From Flavitalea plasmicola (GTDB lineage Bacteria > Bacteroidota > Bacteroidia > Chitinophagales > Chitinophagaceae): a stretch of 64,000 nt of DNA. Position 1 is the stretch's first letter. Each line of letters starts with the position of its first letter. The stretch is from contig NZ_JAUOTO010000006.1 of NCBI RefSeq assembly GCF_030546645.1, positions 766,621 to 830,620 of the forward strand, in the 5' to 3' direction. The notes beneath the pieces are model-generated. The model saw nothing but the letters and a program-made list of their open reading frames with translations. It was not told the DNA's origin and did no database searches. Below, piece after piece: positions 19,036-29,200 of this stretch. The position numbers and the translations under genes are program-made.

Positions 19036-20448
19036 ATGAAGATCAAAATGATCCTTCCCGCCCTGGCAGAAGCCAAAAGCCCTTTCTGGCGACCCATCAA
19101 ATACTCCCTGTTCCCGCCTCTGGGTCTTGCTACGCTGGCCGCATATTGCTCGCCGGACGACGAGATCCTTCTGCAGGACGAACATGTAGAGGAACTGGTG
19201 ACTGATGACGAGCCGGACCTGGTGATCATTCAGGTCTATATCACCAATGCTTTCAGAGCATACGCGCTGGCCGATCACTACAGGAAAAAAAGAACATACG
19301 TTTGCATGGGAGGCTTGCACGTCAGCTCACTGCCGGAAGAGGCCATGACGCATGCGGACAGCATATTCATCGGTCCGGGCGAGGATACATTTCCAACATT
19401 CCTGAAAGATTTTCGTAACAAATGCCCCCAAAAGATCTACCGCAACAGCCAGCGTGATATTGAAGACATCCCTCCCATCCGGAGAGACCTGATCAAACGG
19501 AGCCGTTACCTGGTACCCAACTCTATCGTCGTATCACGGGGATGCCCCCACCATTGCGACTTTTGCTACAAAGACGCTTTTTTCGAAGGTGGACGTAGCT
19601 TCTATACGCAAAAAGTAGACGCGGCATTGGCAGAGATCGATCGCCTGCCCGGTCGCCACCTGTATTTCCTGGATGACCATTTGCTGGGTCACCAACGGTT
19701 TGCTTCCAGCCTGTTCGAAGGCATGAAAGGGATGAACCGGGTGTTCCAGGGCGCCAGCACCATCGACGCCATACTCCGGGGCAACCTGGTCGAACTTGCG
19801 GCGGAAGCAGGGATGCGCAGCGTCTTCGTGGGTTTCGAAACCCTTAGCAAAGGCAACCTCATTCAAAGTAACAAACGGCAGAACATCGGCCATGACTATG
19901 AACAGGCCATTCAACGGCTGCATTCTTTAGGAATCATGATCAATGGCAGCTTTGTTTTTGGACTTGACGAGGATGACCCCGACGTATTTCGCAGGACGGT
20001 GGATTGGGCGGTGAAAAATTCGCTCACTACCTGCACATTTCATATTCTAACCCCTTATCCCGGCACACGCCTGTTCCGCGACATGGCAGCCCAAGGCAGG
20101 ATCTTGCACAAGCATTGGGATCAGTACGACACGCGGCAGGTGGTTTACAAGACGGTTGGGCTCAGTGCCGTTGAATTGAAAAGTGGATATGATTGGGCCT
20201 ACCGTTCTTTTTACTCATGGCGGAATATTGTAAAGGCCAGCCTGGGTCATGACACTTTCAAACACCAGCTCAAACATTTTGCCTATGCCGGCGGATGGAA
20301 GAAGTTTGAACCATTGTGGAATTTCCTCATCAAGTCGGAGGGCCTGAACAAAATGCTGCCACTGCTGGAAGCCATTCTTTCAAAAGCTGGGAAACGAGGC
20401 GGACGCACGCAGGACGGAACCCTGTCTCCCTTCCCGGCCATTGCTTAA
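19036..20448 (+). CDS. B12-binding-domain radical SAM protein
   Basis: The protein has 470 residues. Residues 1-140 form a cobalamin-binding-like Rossmann domain (LFPPLGLATLAAYCS, PDLVIIQVYITNAFRAYALAD, MGGLHVSSLPEEA, IGPGEDTFPTFL), though the B12-ligand motif DxHxxG is not evident. The radical SAM core follows with RGCPHHCDFCY, a CX3CX2C cluster of Cys170, Cys174 and Cys177, then GFETLSKGNL and a PYPGTRLF block. This is the arrangement of BchE/P-methylase-like enzymes of unassigned reaction. It sits between a small membrane protein and a lipid kinase, with 4 bases to the latter's ATG, so a membrane lipid or other hydrophobic substrate is conceivable. Confidence 0.9.
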   Translation: MKIKMILPALAEAKSPFWRPIKYSLFPPLGLATLAAYCSPDDEILLQDEHVEELVTDDEPDLVIIQVYITNAFRAYALADHYRKKRTYVCMGGLHVSSLPEEAMTHADSIFIGPGEDTFPTFLKDFRNKCPQKIYRNSQRDIEDIPPIRRDLIKRSRYLVPNSIVVSRGCPHHCDFCYKDAFFEGGRSFYTQKVDAALAEIDRLPGRHLYFLDDHLLGHQRFASSLFEGMKGMNRVFQGASTIDAILRGNLVELAAEAGMRSVFVGFETLSKGNLIQSNKRQNIGHDYEQAIQRLHSLGIMINGSFVFGLDEDDPDVFRRTVDWAVKNSLTTCTFHILTPYPGTRLFRDMAAQGRILHKHWDQYDTRQVVYKTVGLSAVELKSGYDWAYRSFYSWRNIVKASLGHDTFKHQLKHFAYAGGWKKFEPLWNFLIKSEGLNKMLPLLEAILSKAGKRGGRTQDGTLSPFPAIA

Positions 20449-20452
20449 ATTT

Positions 20453-20842
20453 ATGGACAATTCAAACTTCATGGTAAAAGATCAAAAGTTCTCCGTCCGC
20501 AGCAGGCTCAGAAGTTTCTATTATGCCGGCGCCGGCATAAAGCAATTCTTCCGGCAGGAGCACAATGCCCGGATTCACCTGGCGGCAGCCATCGTCGTCG
20601 GCATCCTGGCCTGGCGGCTGAAAGTATCTTATACGGAGGCCGTCGCATTGGTAGTGGTCATCGGCCTGGTGTGGGTGACGGAAATGCTCAACACATGCCT
20701 GGAAAAGGCAATGGACATGATCACCAGAGAACATCACCCGGAGATTAAGGTCATAAAAGACCTTGCGGCCGGGGCCGTTCTGATCGCTTCTATCACGGCT
20801 GTGATCGTCGGGTCATTCATTTTTATCCCCAAATTTTTATGA
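20453..20842 (+). CDS. dgkA: Diacylglycerol kinase-family membrane kinase (possible undecaprenol kinase)
   Basis: The protein has 129 residues from the ATG at 20453; the frame opens from a TTG inside the previous gene, which is less likely. Three helices and the DAGK signature are visible: ARIHLAAAIVVGILAW, then EMLNTCLEKAMDMITREHHP with the catalytic and metal Glu residues, then KDLAAGAVLIASITAVIVG. Gram-positive relatives phosphorylate undecaprenol; the E. coli enzyme uses diacylglycerol. In a bacterium with many lipid-linked glycan steps either is possible. The stop overlaps the DUF1361 start (ATGA). Confidence 0.9.
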   Translation: MDNSNFMVKDQKFSVRSRLRSFYYAGAGIKQFFRQEHNARIHLAAAIVVGILAWRLKVSYTEAVALVVVIGLVWVTEMLNTCLEKAMDMITREHHPEIKVIKDLAAGAVLIASITAVIVGSFIFIPKFL

Positions 20843-21546
20843 AAACACAAGAAACCTTTGTAGCACAAAAGACAGCGCGTCTTTCAATAGACAGCATCCC
20901 TTTCCTCCGGACCGAAACGGATCGCCTGCTGTTCCTGTCCATGCTTTTCAGCTGCCTGCTGACGGCAGCGCGTATCGTGCATACGGAGCGGCGTACGTTT
21001 ATATTTTTACCCTGGAATCTTTTCCTGGCCTATATCCCGTACTTTATTTCGTCGGCGTTGGCAAAGAGCAGCCGGCGAGGGGCAGGGTGGTGGGCCCTGT
21101 CATTTATCTGGTTGTTGTTCATACCCAACTCCTTTTACATCATCACCGACCTCTACCACCTCGGAGATAATTACAACGACCGCCAGATACCGCAGTGGTT
21201 CGATCTGGCCATGATCCTGTCCTACGTCTGGAACGGGCTTTTGTTGGGCGTGCTTTCCGTAAGACAAATGGAGCGGGTGCTCCTGCCCCGCCAGACCTTG
21301 CGCAACGAGCTGCTCTTCCTCTATCCCGTTATGTGGCTTAATGCCCTGGGAGTCTACGTCGGCCGCTACCTCCGGTATAACAGCTGGGACGTAGTGACCG
21401 ATCCCTTTCAGCTGCTGCGGGACATCGCCGTCATGGCCGTTCATCCCCTGCGGCACCAAAACACCTGGGACATGGTGTTCTGCTTCTCGATCCTGATGAC
21501 ACTCATCTACCTCATGATGAAAAAGATCAGCAAGACGCTGACTTAA
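20839..21546 (+). CDS. DUF1361-family membrane protein
   Basis: The protein has 235 residues and about six to seven membrane helices. Family hallmarks are PWNLFLAYIPYFISS, WLLFIPNSFYIITDLYHL, and the C-terminal YVGRYLRYNSWDV followed by WDMVFCFSILMTLIYL. The conserved Asn, Asp and Arg residues in the membrane suggest a transport or enzyme function, but none has been assigned. It is coupled by overlap to the lipid kinase gene and precedes creD by 40 bases. Confidence 0.88.
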   Translation: MKTQETFVAQKTARLSIDSIPFLRTETDRLLFLSMLFSCLLTAARIVHTERRTFIFLPWNLFLAYIPYFISSALAKSSRRGAGWWALSFIWLLFIPNSFYIITDLYHLGDNYNDRQIPQWFDLAMILSYVWNGLLLGVLSVRQMERVLLPRQTLRNELLFLYPVMWLNALGVYVGRYLRYNSWDVVTDPFQLLRDIAVMAVHPLRHQNTWDMVFCFSILMTLIYLMMKKISKTLT

Positions 21547-21586
21547 CAGTACCCCTTTACCCTAAACAAAATAAACCCCTGACAAT

Positions 21587-22891
21587 ATGGAAAATATCAT
21601 CAAAAGTTTTTGGGATCGCAATAAGATCATCCTGAAAAGCTTTTTCATCGGCATGCTGGTGCTGCTGCTCCTGATACCCGCTGCCTTTATACAAAGTCTC
21701 GTTTCCGAAAGGCAGTCACGGCAGCAGGAAGCCGTAGGCGAGATCAGCTCGAAATGGGCTGGCCCACAGACGATCACGGGCCCTGCCATTGGGATACCTT
21801 ACACTGAAATGGTGACCGTTGACAACAAGACTGTCGAAACAAAGAAATGGGCCTATTTCCTTCCAGACAAGCTGAATATCCAGGCGCATGTCGTCCCGGA
21901 AAAAAGATACCGCGGCATTTATCAGGTCATCGTTTATACGGCGGAACTGCAGATAAAAGGTGCTTTTGACAGCCTGCGTATAGTCGAGCTGAATATCCCG
22001 GCCGATCGGCTGCTGTGGAATGAGGCGGCAGTTTTTTTCAATATCAGCGATGTACAGGGACTGAGGGAAGAAATGATCCTTCACCTGGCTGGGTCGGACC
22101 TGGACCTGGTGCCCGCTAAATTCTCGACGGATCAGTTTAAGAACGCGCTGAGCGCCACCCTTCCTGTATCCTTTGCTGGCACACATGTTCCCCTGGATTT
22201 TTCTGCTACCGTTCAGCTGAAAGGCTCCGGCAACCTTTTGTTCGTACCTGCGGGGAAGACCACGACAGTAAGAGCATCCTCTTCCTGGCCGGACCCCAGC
22301 TTTGCCGGCAGCTATCTCCCGGACCTGCGTTCGGTGAAAGACAGTGGCTTTGCCGCTGACTGGAAAGTGCTGTATCTGAATCGCAATTATCCCCAGCAAT
22401 GGAAGGACAATGTCCACGACATGGACAAGTCCGCCTTTGGTGTAAACCTCATCGTCCCGGTGGATGCTTACCAGCAGACGACCCGCAGCGTGAAATATGC
22501 CATCCTGATCATCCTTCTCACGTTTACCGCCTTCTTTCTCATCGAATGGGTCTATAGATCTCCGATCCATGCCCTGCAATATGTATTGGTAGGCCTTGCG
22601 CTCTGCCTGTTCTATACCTTGCTCCTGTCATTCTCTGAGTACATCGGCTTCAATAAAGCATACCTGACTGCAGCCCTGGCGACCATCCTTCTTATTGCCT
22701 GGTATGTCCGCAGCATCCTGCGCAGCGCTAAGATGTCGCTGTTCGTCGGTTCGTTGCTCACCCTGCTGTACGGCTTCATCTATACCCTGATCCAATTGCA
22801 GGATTATGCCCTGCTGATGGGTAGCATCGGCTTGTTCATTACCCTGGGTGTTGTGATGTATTTTTCGAGAAAGATCAAATGGACGGAATAA
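21587..22891 (+). CDS. creD: Cell envelope integrity inner membrane protein CreD
   Basis: The protein has 434 residues, close to the family length of about 450. It has one N-terminal helix (ILKSFFIGMLVLLLLIPAAF), then SERQSRQQEAVGEISSKWAG, which is the CreD family start of the periplasmic region, and GPAIGIPY. A large periplasmic domain is followed by about six C-terminal helices after FGVNLIVPVDAYQQTTRSVK and FTAFFLIEWVYRSPIHALQY. CreD responds to envelope stress and carbon-source signals in enterobacteria; its biochemical role is unknown. Co-location with a winged-helix regulator is usual for Bacteroidota. No copy of the upstream operator lies directly before it, so it may depend on readthrough. 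Confidence 0.95.
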   Translation: MENIIKSFWDRNKIILKSFFIGMLVLLLLIPAAFIQSLVSERQSRQQEAVGEISSKWAGPQTITGPAIGIPYTEMVTVDNKTVETKKWAYFLPDKLNIQAHVVPEKRYRGIYQVIVYTAELQIKGAFDSLRIVELNIPADRLLWNEAAVFFNISDVQGLREEMILHLAGSDLDLVPAKFSTDQFKNALSATLPVSFAGTHVPLDFSATVQLKGSGNLLFVPAGKTTTVRASSSWPDPSFAGSYLPDLRSVKDSGFAADWKVLYLNRNYPQQWKDNVHDMDKSAFGVNLIVPVDAYQQTTRSVKYAILIILLTFTAFFLIEWVYRSPIHALQYVLVGLALCLFYTLLLSFSEYIGFNKAYLTAALATILLIAWYVRSILRSAKMSLFVGSLLTLLYGFIYTLIQLQDYALLMGSIGLFITLGVVMYFSRKIKWTE

Positions 22892-22910
22892 AAATTAATT
22901 ATTTATCCAT

Positions 22911-23117
22911 ATGGATACATTCTTGGATGTTATACAATTGGCATTGTGCTTCCTGGCCCTCGTTGCCCCACTGATCATTATACCTTGCATCTGGAAATTC
23001 ATTGACGGAAGCAAAATGATCAGGATCGTGATTGGGATCTTACTTTCAGCTGTATGCTCATTTGTCTTGTTCTGTATCTGCGAAGCCATCGGCTCAAGAC
23101 CCGGAATGGGCCCGTGA
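22911..23117 (+). CDS. Small two-helix membrane protein of unknown function
   Basis: The protein has 68 residues with two hydrophobic segments (about 5-27 and 37-59) separated by WKFIDGSKMIR. It starts 19 bases after creD on the same strand and is the last gene before the convergent glucan synthase. The composition is coding-like, but no family is recognised. It could be a creD-linked accessory peptide or a chance frame. Confidence 0.5.
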   Translation: MDTFLDVIQLALCFLALVAPLIIIPCIWKFIDGSKMIRIVIGILLSAVCSFVLFCICEAIGSRPGMGP

Positions 23118-23227
23118 CAATATCCTTGCGCTCATATTCACCACCTGCAGCAGGCGGCGCGTCGTACCTGGCCCGCCCTCAGCTTCCCCGGCACGGAATG
23201 TTCTATGGCGGACATACAGGAACAAAG

Positions 23228-26200
23228 CTAGCCCAAAGCATCAACAGCGCCAATCCGGTTCTTGCGGGATGACTGTACATCAACACAATAGTGCATTTCC
23301 ACCTGATGCTGTAACCCATCGTCCGTAAGCTGCACCGTCTCTCCCTGCCCCTCCCTGTCATCCATTTTCCACCATGAGCCATTGGAATGCTTGTCCTGAA
23401 ATACGGTGATCTTGTAAATAGCGCGCCCATACCGGTAGTCCATCGAAATAGACGGCCATTCCAGAGGAAAGCAGGGTTTGAAACGAAGGCGGTCTGCGAG
23501 CAATTCAATGCCCAGCAAACTGCCGATGATGAACTGGTACATCCACCCGGCGGAGCCCGTATACCAGGTCCATCCCCCCCTGCCTTTATGCGACTCGTTG
23601 GCGTACACATCCGCTGCCATCACATAAGGCTCTGCCTTATATACATTTACTGACGAAGGATCCAAAGTATGGTTCAGAGGCTGGATCATTTGAAACAGCT
23701 CCCAGGCAAGCGCCCGTTGGCCCAATTTTGCAAAGGCCATCAGCGCCCATATGGCAGCATGGGAATACTGACCGCCATTTTCACGTACACCCGGCACGTA
23801 TCCTTTGATATAGCCGGGATTGAGTCCCCTGCCTTCAAATGGCGGATCCAGCAGTTGGATGAGCTTCAGATCCCGGCGGACCAGGTGCTTATTTAGCGAA
23901 TCCATCGCCATGGCCGCCCGTTCTCCATCTGCCGCTCCGGACAATACCCCCCAACTTTGGGCAATGGCATCGATACGGCATTCATTATTGACTTTCGACC
24001 CCAATGGCACGCCATCGTCGAACCAGGCGCGCAGGTACCATTCGCCGTCCCAGCCGGAAGCTTCTGTGTCGGATCTCAGCGCGGCCGCTTCCTTTGTACA
24101 GACATCGGCAAATCCGGCATCGCCATACTCATGCGCTACATTGCCAAAACGTACCAATACATCATATAAAAAGAAAGCAAGCCATACGCTTTCTCCCTGT
24201 CCTTTATTACCTACCTGGTCCATGCCGTCATTCCAGTCTCCCGACCCTATCAGTGGTAAGCCATGCTTGCCCCGGGGAAGAGCATGCCGGATCGCACGAA
24301 CACAATGCTCATAAAGAGGGGCGCTCAGACTGCCGCTGACCGGCAGATCATAGAAAGAATCTTCTTCATGCTGCAACAACCGGCTTTCAAGGAACCCTAT
24401 CGTTACGGATAGGATGGCTTTATCGCCTGTCGCATCGATATACCGGGCAACCGCGAAGGGCAGCCACAAGAGATCATCGGAGCATTTTGTACGTACGCCT
24501 CTCCCTTCTGGCGGATGCCACCAGTGCTGCACGTCTCCTTCCACAAACTGCCTGGATGCGCTTAAAAGGATCTGTTGCCGCGCAAGCGCAGGTTGCGTAT
24601 GCAGCAAGGCCAATACGTCCTGTAGCTGGTCCCTGAAACCAAATGCGCCCCCGGATTGATAGAACCCGGTCCGGGCAAAGACCCTGCAGGCCATCGTCTG
24701 GTAGGTCAGCCAGCCATTGGCCAGGATGTTCAATGCTGTGTCGGGCGTCGTCACCTGTACCGCCCCCACCACTGTACGCCAATATGCTTTTACTTCATCC
24801 AGGGACCGTAACACCGCCCCTTTATCTGCAAACTGCCGCAGCAGTGTATTTACTGCCGTGATGTTCTCTCCATTTCCCAGTTGGAAGATGATGTCTTTTT
24901 CTGCTCCGTCGAACAAGTCGAATTTCACCTGTAATGCTGCACAGGGATCCATACCGGCGCCCACCCTGCCTGAAAGCTTTTTTCGGTGTAGGGAGTGTGG
25001 GCTCTCCAGGTTGCCATTACGGCCGATGAACTCCGAACGATCCGCCGTGAGACTTTGGTTGGGGCCCTCCGTTCTGAAAAAGGTCACCCGCTCGGCAAAC
25101 GCGGTATTATACCGGTTCCGCACCAGTAGGGCCCCGCTGCCGGCATCCACTTCTGAAATGATATGCATGTTCGTCTTGGATCGCACATCCCCCAGGATCA
25201 TTTCCAGGAAGCCCGTAGCCGACAGCTTACGTTCCTGGCCCGACCGGTTCCTGACCTTTAACACGATGAATTTTACAGGTAGTGCTTTGTCCACAAAGAC
25301 CGTCAATTCGGAAGAGATCCCTTGTTCCATATGTTCGAAGACCGAATATCCGAAGCCATGGGTAACGATATAAGGACTTGCGCTTTTAGCCGGAAATGGT
25401 GACGGGGACCAGTATTGTCCCGTCTCTTCATCCCGGAGATAATAGGCTTCGCCGCCGGCATCACTCACCGGGTCGTTGCTCCAGGGCGTAATGCGGTATT
25501 CGTGGGCATTGATTGCCCAGGTATAGGCAGATCCGCTTTCCGAGACCACGGTACCGAAATCCGGGTTGGCAATGACATTCACCCAGGGTGCGGGAGTGGT
25601 GACGCCCTTCTCCACGATGATCTTATATTCCTTCCCATCGGGCGTGAATCCTCCTGTTCCATTAAAGAACAACAGATCCTTGGGTAACGCGATCTTTTCC
25701 TGGGTTACCTTCGTCGTCGCCGGCTTGATTTCCAGAAGTGGCGGGAGCACTTTTTCCGCATAATGCCTGTCCACCTGCTCAGACAATGTGCCTTTATTGT
25801 CATGGATTATTACCCGCGCAACACTTTCAAAAAGTATGCGGTCTTCGGAAGAGATCTGATCCGCCGATCGCACATAAATATTGCCGGGCCTGGCATGCCC
25901 TGCATTGCCGGCGGCTTCGGCAGTTATCATGCCCTGGATCTGATCCTGCAGCAACTGCCGGTAAGAGCCGTAATCCTCATTCCATATCACCAGGTCTACC
26001 GCCAGCCCTTTCAGACGCCAGTAGGCATGCGCTTGCACCATTTGTCTTACTAACTCCAGGCTTCCCGGATCGTGGACATGCATCAATACAATTGGCAGAT
26101 CACCTGAAACTGAATGGCTCCAAAGCCCCGACTGCCCCCTGTAGTTATTGAGGATCACTGCCGCCTCTGCCCGGAAGGAAGAATTAGCGTAAATAACGGA

Positions 26201-29200
26201 AGCTGCTAACCGAAGGTACAATTGCGCATCGGATTCATTGGCGTTGATTTGCCGCAGGAGCACCTGGTTATGTGTCCAGGAAAGTTCAAATGCACGGTGC
26301 TTCAAATGCTGGTCCCGGTATTTATGCATCAGGCTTTCACATGCTTCTTTCACAGGACTGATGCCATATATCAGGTCGACCTTGACTGTCTGGCCAGGCT
26401 TTAAGTGAATGCGATAGCGGATAGAAAGGATAGGATCGAGCACGGACCCATTGCTGCCCGAGAGCTGGTCAATTTCCATAGCCTGTGGGTTCGCCAGGGT
26501 CCTTCCCCTGCCGACGAACTGCATCCGATCCGATTCGAATGACACGGCCTCCACCAATCCGCCATGGACATCCATCAGATGGAACATCCAGGGAGGTGTC
26601 TCATCCGCAGAACGAGGACGGCGCGTGCAGAATATCGCATTATATTGTGGTATGACCTCCGTCTGGACAAAAAGATTGCTGAAGGCAGGATGCGCCTCAT
26701 CGGCATCCTGCCTTGCCATTACTATTTCTGCATAGCTTGTAACCTCAAGGATCTTTGCCGATTGGGTTCTGTTGGTTATGCCGACCCTTCGCATTTCAAT
26801 ATCATCTTCGGGAGAGACCACTATTTCCGTCCTTGTATCCAGTCCATGGTCAGTCCTGGAGAATTCAACATGACCCTGGGAAAAGACAGCCTCATAGTTT
26901 TTTACGGGGTGCAGGGTCGGCTGATAAGTATTGGACCAGACATGTCCGTTCTGTGTATCTTTAATATAACAGAATATACCCCTGTTGTCCTGCGTAGTGT
27001 CTTCTCTCCAGCGGGTGACTGCGATATCGTTCCAGCGACTGTACCCGGCGCCGGCATTAGTGACCATCACCTGGTAATGGCCATTACCTAAAAGCTGGAG
27101 CTCTGGTGTCCTTGTGTGGGGCGTTGTAATTTTCCGCACCGGTGTCTCGGCGCCGCCCACATGTGTCTCGATAAGGTCGGCAGCATGTACATAATAAGGT
27201 GTTGCCCTCGGCTGACGTTCATGCAGCAACAGGAGGGTGGCATTAAACCGGAGCTCCGACACAAACCGCTGCTGCATGGGCTTATCCAGCAGCACGTAAG
27301 CAAGCGAAAGCAATCCCATGCCTTGGTGGTGAACCATAAATGACTGCACAATGGTATGGGTCTTACCCCGGGGCTGTCGCCCGGGAGTATAATCGATGGC
27401 TTCATAAAAGCCGAACTCACCTTCAAACCCCTCCGCAGCTAATGTCCGGAGGTTTGCACATGCCTTCGCTGGCGACACCATCAACGCCAGCATGCTGGCA
27501 TAAGGCGCTATCACGAGGTCTTCTTTCAGGCCTCGCTTTAGCCCCAGGCCGGGCACACCGAAAGCACGATATTGGTAATTCAGCTCGGCGTCCACCATAT
27601 TGTAAGCCGATTCTGAAATACCCCAGGGCACGCCTTGCTGGCCCGCATACTCGATCTGCCGTCTTACCGTTGCTTTGGAGGTTTGTGAAAGCAATGTGTT
27701 ATCATAGGAGGGCATTACCACTTGTGGCATAAGATATTCGAACATAGATCCGCTCCAGGACAGCAGGATAGGCTCCTTTCCGGGATTTGTCAGCAGACGG
27801 CCCAGGGCAAACCAACTTTCTTGTGATAACTTCCCCTGTGCAATGCCGACGAAAATACCCAGTCTTATTTCGGAGGCCAACAGATCATAATAGCTGTCAT
27901 CTCTCCGGTGCTCATCGACGTTGAAGCCTATATGCAAAAGACCGGTCGACTTGTTCAGCAGAAAGTCATATTCTACGTCGCTTAGCTGCTCACAATCCTC
28001 AGCGAGCTGTTCCGAGAGGGCGATCCTTTCATTCGCCAGCCGGCTTGCCTGTATGATCGCATCGCGCAAACCAGTTAGCCACTGTTTTTCCCGGAGATCA
28101 TTTTGCCCCTGTTCATAGGCTTCGATATGTGGCAGCAAATTGCCGGGTATGTCCCTTAGGTCCAGAAGCGTAGGAATGCGGTCTATCGTAGCTAGCTGAG
28201 TATAATGCGATGGAATAGGCAACATGTCCAGCCAGGGTATCTGTAACGCCAGGTCATCTCTGATCGCTTTCACCTGCCGTGATAATCTGTCGATCCATCT
28301 GGAGACAACCGTATGTTCCGGGACGACGGCAGAAGGCAGATCCCCGAGGAGCGACGCCAGCTCGTCCAGGTGCTTTTTTACAATGCTCAATGAACTGCTT
28401 TCAGCAGTTGCCCCGTTCAATAACGTCATTATCTTGCCTGCCTGCGCGGAGGGATGTTTCCCGGAGAGTCCCGTAATGATGCTGGCAGTAGTCTGGAAAC
28501 CTTCGTAAATACGAGTCCCGAATACGGGTTGACCGGGTAGCTGCAATAAGCCCTGCCGCAGGGTGAGCAGATGACCAACGAGGTTACCGCTGTCGACGGC
28601 CGAAACGTACCTGGGCTGCAGCACCGACATGGATCTTGTATCATACCAGTTGTAAAAATGCCCTTTATACCGCTGTAGCTTGAGCATGCTCTGCAGGGTA
28701 TTGTTGCACCTTTGCACGAGTTCTCCTCCCCCGATGTAGCCAAAGTCATAGGCGGTGAGATTGGCAAGCAGGGCCATTCCCATATTGGTGGGAGAAGTGC
28801 GGTGAGCGATCACCGCAACGGGCTGCTCCTGGTAATTGTCGGGTGGCAGCCAGTTGTCGGCCGCCGTCACAAATTGCTCGAAAAATGCCCATGTCTTACG
28901 GGCAGACCTGAGAAGGAAGGAAGTTTGCTCATCTGTAAGCTTGACCGTCGTATCCTTGGCAGGGCTGCTTACATGGGCCGCCAGCAACGGTGCGAGGACC
29001 CAGAGTGCAAGGATGGGGCTGGCGACATAGAATGCTGCGCTGTAGGTAAATAACAAAAAGCCCGCACAGGCAATGGCCAGCACGGGAGCGACCCACATGG
29101 ATCTGTACATCGACGCGACATCGTTATGATCATTCCGCGATGCGGTGGCGGAGGGCGACCATTCTAATAATTTTTTTCTGGAAACGATCATTCGCCAATT

